Positions 60,758 through 64,000 of a stretch of DNA of 64,000 nt are shown here, in pieces. This DNA comes from Paenibacillus sp. FSL R5-0490 (GTDB lineage: Bacteria > Bacillota > Bacilli > Bacillales > Cytobacillaceae), in assembly GCF_001956215.1 (NCBI RefSeq), contig NZ_MRTQ01000008.1, forward strand, positions 1-64,000. The letters run 5' to 3'. Numbering within the stretch: position 1 is the stretch's first letter; each line of letters opens with the position of its first letter. Below the pieces are notes generated by a model that had not been told where the DNA came from, searched no databases, and saw only the letters and a program-made list of their open reading frames with translations. The translations under genes and the position numbers were made by a program.

Positions 60758-60795
60758 AAAAAGAGCCTGCCACTTGGTGAAATGGCAGGCTGCTG
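60758..60795 (-). terminator. terminator of the quinone oxidoreductase operon
   Basis: On the minus strand AGCCTGCCA and TGGCAGGCT flank a 10-base loop, followed by CTTTTTC. Confidence 0.9.
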
Positions 60796-60796
60796 T

Positions 60797-61774
60797 TTAT
60801 CTTGCAGGCACTAGAATTAGCTTCCCTTTTGTTTGCCTAGACTGCATCCGCTCATGTACTTTGGCAGCGTCCTCAAGAGGATGGACTTCTCCAATAGTCA
60901 GCTTCAGCTTCCCTTGGGCTGTATAAGATAATAATTCCTTCATGCTCGGCTGCAGCAATTCCGGTTTCCTCATAATCTGCGGCAGGAAAAATCCGATGAC
61001 CGATTGATTCCGCCCCATTAAGGAAGAAGGAAAAAACCGGCTCTGCTCTCCGCTTGCCACACCATAAATAACAAGGCGGCCAAATGTGGCAAGGCATTTC
61101 AAGGTTTTATTAAAAATTTCCCCGCCTGCCATTTCGAGTGCCAAATTCACACCTTTTCCGCCTGTTGCTTCGAGTACTTCATTTTCCCAGCCGTCATTTG
61201 TATAGTTGACTAGGACATCGGCCCCCATTTCTTTTGCAAGCTGCAGTTTTTCGTCTGTGCTGGCGGTAGCAATGACAGTCCCGGCCCCGAATAATTTTGC
61301 AAGCTGAACGGCAAGTGTTCCCACTCCTCCCGCGGCTGCATGGACAAGGACGCTTTCACCCGCTTCAAGCCGGCCCATCGTTTTTAAAATATGATAGGCA
61401 CTCAGTCCTTGCAGGGGCAGTGCCGCAGCAAGATTGAAATCCAGTCCTTCCGGCAGCGGAATCAGACCCCTTTCATCGGCTGTAACATATTCCGAGTAGC
61501 CGCCTGATTCAATTAGCGTCACGACTCTAGTGCCAACCGGAATACTCGCCTCTTCACCTGCTGCTGCGACAACACCTGCCACCTCTGCACCCGGAATGAA
61601 CGGCAGAGGAGTCGGCACCACATACTGCCCTTCTCTTCTTGCGGTATCGGCATAGTTCACTCCGATGGCATGCACTTCGATTAAAACATCCCGTCCGGTC
61701 GGCTGCGGCCGGTCCATTTCGATTACGTTAAGAACTTCAGGTCCCCCATATTCTTTGAATTGAATGGCTTTCAT
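60797..61774 (-). CDS. quinone oxidoreductase-like NADPH dehydrogenase (MDR family)
   Basis: A 325-residue medium-chain dehydrogenase without structural zinc. GVNYADTARREGQY near residues 38-51, AAAGGVGTLAVQLAKLFGA near 142-160 (NADPH site) and the QSRQTKGKLILVP tail match the QorA/YogA branch. ATG 61774 follows GAAGGAG; the frame extends 19 codons upstream into the acyl-CoA dehydrogenase stop and is not needed. Last gene of the acyl-CoA dehydrogenase operon. Confidence 0.9.
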   Translation of the reverse strand: MKAIQFKEYGGPEVLNVIEMDRPQPTGRDVLIEVHAIGVNYADTARREGQYVVPTPLPFIPGAEVAGVVAAAGEEASIPVGTRVVTLIESGGYSEYVTADERGLIPLPEGLDFNLAAALPLQGLSAYHILKTMGRLEAGESVLVHAAAGGVGTLAVQLAKLFGAGTVIATASTDEKLQLAKEMGADVLVNYTNDGWENEVLEATGGKGVNLALEMAGGEIFNKTLKCLATFGRLVIYGVASGEQSRFFPSSLMGRNQSVIGFFLPQIMRKPELLQPSMKELLSYTAQGKLKLTIGEVHPLEDAAKVHERMQSRQTKGKLILVPAR

Positions 61775-61799
61775 TTTCAAACACTCCTTCTCTATATTT

Positions 61800-63599
61800 C
61801 TAGCAGCAATATTCGCCTTTTTCATAAACAAGCTCAGCTATTCTCCGGTTCCTTGCACTTTCTTTCCCAAAGGAGCTGAACCTGCTGCATTCCCGGATGA
61901 CTAATCCGATCAGCGCATCCTTTTTCTCATCTGAAGCAAATTCGGACACTAATTGGCGGGATAGCCTTTCAGATTCCCATATTTCACCTTCCAGAAAAGT
62001 CCTGGTCAGCTGAATCTTCAATTCTTCTTTTTCTTCACCATTTTTCTGAATGGCTTTATATGTCCGATAAACTGCTGATTCTGCTGCATACAGGGCAATG
62101 GCGAGATCCGCAAGCTTCATTAGGGCTTCCTGTTCATGAACAAGGGTATCGCCAAATGCTCCATAAGCGAGTCCTGCATTCAGCAGGAACAGGTTTCTTA
62201 TTGTATCAACTGCTGCTCTTTCTTTCTCAAAAATCGCCTGCCCGATTGGTGCCGGTTTGCTCAAGCGAACAATCGCTTCCTCCACTCTTGCTGTTAAATC
62301 GATTTCACCCTTCAGCGCTTTTCGGAAAAGATGAGTAGGAATCAGCAATCTATTAATCTCATTTGTACCTTCAAAAATACGGTTTATACGGGAATCCCGA
62401 TACATTTGTTCCACACCGTATTCCTTGATGAATCCCGCTCCTCCATGAAGCTGAAGTGCTTCATCTGCCGTAAAATCCAGTGTTTCCGAGCCAAACACCT
62501 TGCAGATCGCACATTCCGTGGCATATTCGCTCATTCTTTTTCCAATAAGTTTTAAATCAGTTGATTCATATATGTCTCCCAATGCTTCCTCCAGCAGGCT
62601 TGCGGTGCGGTATTGCAGTGATTCAGCGGCGTAAATTCTGGCTGCCATCTTCGCCGTTTTTTCCTTGGTAGCCGGAAAATCAGCGATCGATTTCCCAAAC
62701 TGCTTTCTTTCCCCTGTAAATTGGAGTGTTTTCTTCAAGCCGGTTTTTGCTGCCCCCATGCAGGCTGAACCTAAGTTGAAACGGCCCAAATTCAAAACGT
62801 TCAAAGCAATGATATGTCCCTTACCCACTTCCCCAAGCAAATTTTCTGCTGGCACAGGACAATCCTCAAAAATGACCGATCTCGTTGAGGATCCTTTGAT
62901 GCCCATTTTATTTTCTTCCGGGCCAAGGGATAGCCCCGGTGTGTTCCGTTCGACGATAAATGCGGTAAAATGCCGGCCGTCCACTTTGGCATAAACAATG
63001 AATGTATCGGAAAAGACAGCGTTCGTAATATAAATTTTGGTTCCATTTAAAATGTAATGGGTCCCACCCTCATTCAAAACGGCTGTAGTCTGAGAGGAAA
63101 GCGCATCAGATCCTGCGTTCGGCTCTGTCAGGCAGTAAGCGCCTATGTACTCCCCTGATGCGAGTTTCGGCAAATACTTTTCTTTTTGCTCATGAGTTCC
63201 GAAGTAGGTAATCGGCAGGGTTGCAATGCAGGTATGGTTCGAGTGGGCTACCCCGTAACCGCCTGATGAGGCAATGTTTTCTCCGACGATCCCCTTGCTG
63301 ATTTTATCCAGGCCCAGACCGCCGTATCTTTCGGGAATGCTATGGCCAAGCAGACCAAGTCCGCCCGCCTTCCTCAGTAAATCCGTAACCAGCTCAAAAT
63401 TCTGGTTTTCGATCCGTTCCTTTTCAGGGTGAACCACTTTTTCAGTAAATTGTTTAGCCGTTTTTCCGATTAAGATATGCTCATCTGTAAAATCTTCGGG
63501 TGTGAAAAGTGTTTCAGGATTAAGCTTTGCGAACAAAAAACTCGCACCGCGATTGGCTGTGTTTACTTTTTCCATATACGGATTCACTCTCCTCAGCAT
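61800..63599 (-). CDS. acyl-CoA dehydrogenase with C-terminal extension
   Basis: A 599-residue flavoenzyme. The core at about residues 45-410 contains YCLTEPNAGSDALSSQT (FAD contact), GIKGSSTRSVIFEDCPVPAENLLG and a QMYRDSRINRIFEGTNEINRLLI active-site block, where the Glu in FEGTNE is catalytic. About 180 extra helical residues follow, as in FadE-type enzymes of Bacillus fatty-acid breakdown. ATG 63599 or a later ATG (63575) may be used. It is 9 bp after the kinase-like gene, forming an operon for unusual acyl-CoAs. Confidence 0.92.
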   Translation of the reverse strand: MLRRVNPYMEKVNTANRGASFLFAKLNPETLFTPEDFTDEHILIGKTAKQFTEKVVHPEKERIENQNFELVTDLLRKAGGLGLLGHSIPERYGGLGLDKISKGIVGENIASSGGYGVAHSNHTCIATLPITYFGTHEQKEKYLPKLASGEYIGAYCLTEPNAGSDALSSQTTAVLNEGGTHYILNGTKIYITNAVFSDTFIVYAKVDGRHFTAFIVERNTPGLSLGPEENKMGIKGSSTRSVIFEDCPVPAENLLGEVGKGHIIALNVLNLGRFNLGSACMGAAKTGLKKTLQFTGERKQFGKSIADFPATKEKTAKMAARIYAAESLQYRTASLLEEALGDIYESTDLKLIGKRMSEYATECAICKVFGSETLDFTADEALQLHGGAGFIKEYGVEQMYRDSRINRIFEGTNEINRLLIPTHLFRKALKGEIDLTARVEEAIVRLSKPAPIGQAIFEKERAAVDTIRNLFLLNAGLAYGAFGDTLVHEQEALMKLADLAIALYAAESAVYRTYKAIQKNGEEKEELKIQLTRTFLEGEIWESERLSRQLVSEFASDEKKDALIGLVIRECSRFSSFGKESARNRRIAELVYEKGEYCC

Positions 63600-63608
63600 C
63601 TCTTCATC

Positions 63609-64000
63609 TTAAATTTTTTCATCTGCCGCCTGTACAGCATGTTTCAGGAGTACTTTAACGAATCTATTGAATTGTGAAAAACGCGGATCTGCTGTTTGGC
63701 CTTTTTTGTAGCGGTAATAGATTTGCTGGCAAATGACGGCCAGTTTGAAGTAAGCAAATGTTAAATAAAAATTCATGCTGCCGAGATCACGTCCGGTCTT
63801 TTTGGCATAGGCCTCCATAAATTCTCTGCGGGAGTAAAAACCGCTAAGAACGGTTACCGAGGGTTTTCCTATTCCAAACTTGAGCAGATCGGGATCGTCT
63901 CCCTGAATCCAATAGCTCATCGCGGCCCCAAGATCTGCCAGCGGATCGCCTGCCGTTGCCATCTCCCAGTCGAAAAGGCCAGTCATTTCTGTTAAACCCT
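63609..64000 (-). CDS. aminoglycoside-phosphotransferase-like protein (ACAD10/FadE36 type), cut by window edge
   Basis: The C-terminal 130 residues of a kinase-fold protein; the frame is open to the window end. LTEMTGLFDWEMATAGDPLAD contains the metal-binding FDWE motif of APH-type kinases. Such proteins are commonly found next to acyl-CoA dehydrogenases, where they phosphorylate hydroxyacyl-CoA substrates. The N-terminal part, with the P-loop, lies outside the window. Confidence 0.85.
   Translation of the reverse strand, partial: GLTEMTGLFDWEMATAGDPLADLGAAMSYWIQGDDPDLLKFGIGKPSVTVLSGFYSRREFMEAYAKKTGRDLGSMNFYLTFAYFKLAVICQQIYYRYKKGQTADPRFSQFNRFVKVLLKHAVQAADEKI

Noticed and set aside
1-64000. 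Prophage, integrative element or plasmid boundaries
   Set aside because: No integrase, terminase, relaxase, transposase gene, tRNA or paired attachment repeats were seen; the ParM-like pair alone is not enough.

Overview
The window looks like a chromosomal segment of a spore-forming, facultatively denitrifying member of the Bacillaceae (Bacillus sensu lato; a Cytobacillus/Mesobacillus-like genome is my inference). It carries spore coat and exosporium-type genes, a complete SpoIIS toxin module, a B. subtilis-like sulfate assimilation operon, strong AGGAGG ribosome sites, frequent TTG/GTG starts and many U-tailed terminators. I found no rRNA, tRNA, CRISPR array or transposase gene.

Layout. 0-6.5 kb: a hairpin repeat, a TolB-like propeller protein and a minus-strand nirK-nosD-nosL-nosY-nosF cluster, with nosZ absent and a well-placed FNR box before nirK. 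6.5-10.7 kb: uppP, an array of 52-bp tandem repeats, a 56-aa gene plus a DUF1836 gene, trhA, and a CwlC-type amidase. 10.9-19.6 kb: a sporulation-linked block with a CotY/CotZ-like protein, a ParM-like actin with a small partner gene, three CsxC-like proteins, a long acidic protein ending in a CsxC-like core, and spoIISABC. 19.6-28.0 kb: an aldehyde dehydrogenase, an AbgT transporter/M20 hydrolase pair with its likely regulator, a chemoreceptor and an MFS exporter. 28-33.4 kb: a small ORF, a second copy of the hairpin repeat, a DUF1646 membrane protein and a glycerate utilisation set (glxK, frameshifted gntP, cdaR). 33.5-39.7 kb: the cysH-cysP-sat-cysC and sumT-sirB-sirC sulfate/siroheme genes, preceded by a yezD-like ORF that appears to start at CTG and ends in a strong terminator. 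39.9-42.5 kb: an oxidoreductase, a frameshifted ABC ATPase and a gamma-carbonic-anhydrase-like protein.

42.5-55.9 kb is a carboxylate catabolism region. It holds a tripartite carboxylate transporter (tctA, tctB, tctC), a CoA-transferase, an enoyl-CoA hydratase, a GntR regulator, glcD/glcF, a PrpR-type sigma-54 activator, an aconitase-like half protein without catalytic residues, and a class V aminotransferase. Two near-consensus sigma-54 promoters, each with GTTTC/GAAAC dyads about 80-120 bp upstream of the expected start, point to a two-operon regulon run by the activator. This is my best candidate for an undescribed system. 56-64 kb: an IDEAL-domain protein, a P1 peptidase, an MFS transporter, a second 52-bp repeat array, an atypical SDR, a methyltransferase, and an acyl-CoA dehydrogenase operon whose first gene is cut by the window edge.

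Two genes (gntP and the ABC ATPase) are each broken by one missing base in a short G run. Six small genes missed by a length cutoff were found by reading ribosome sites: 7794-7964, 18185-18346, spoIISB, spoIISC, 28250-28414 and the yezD-like ORF.
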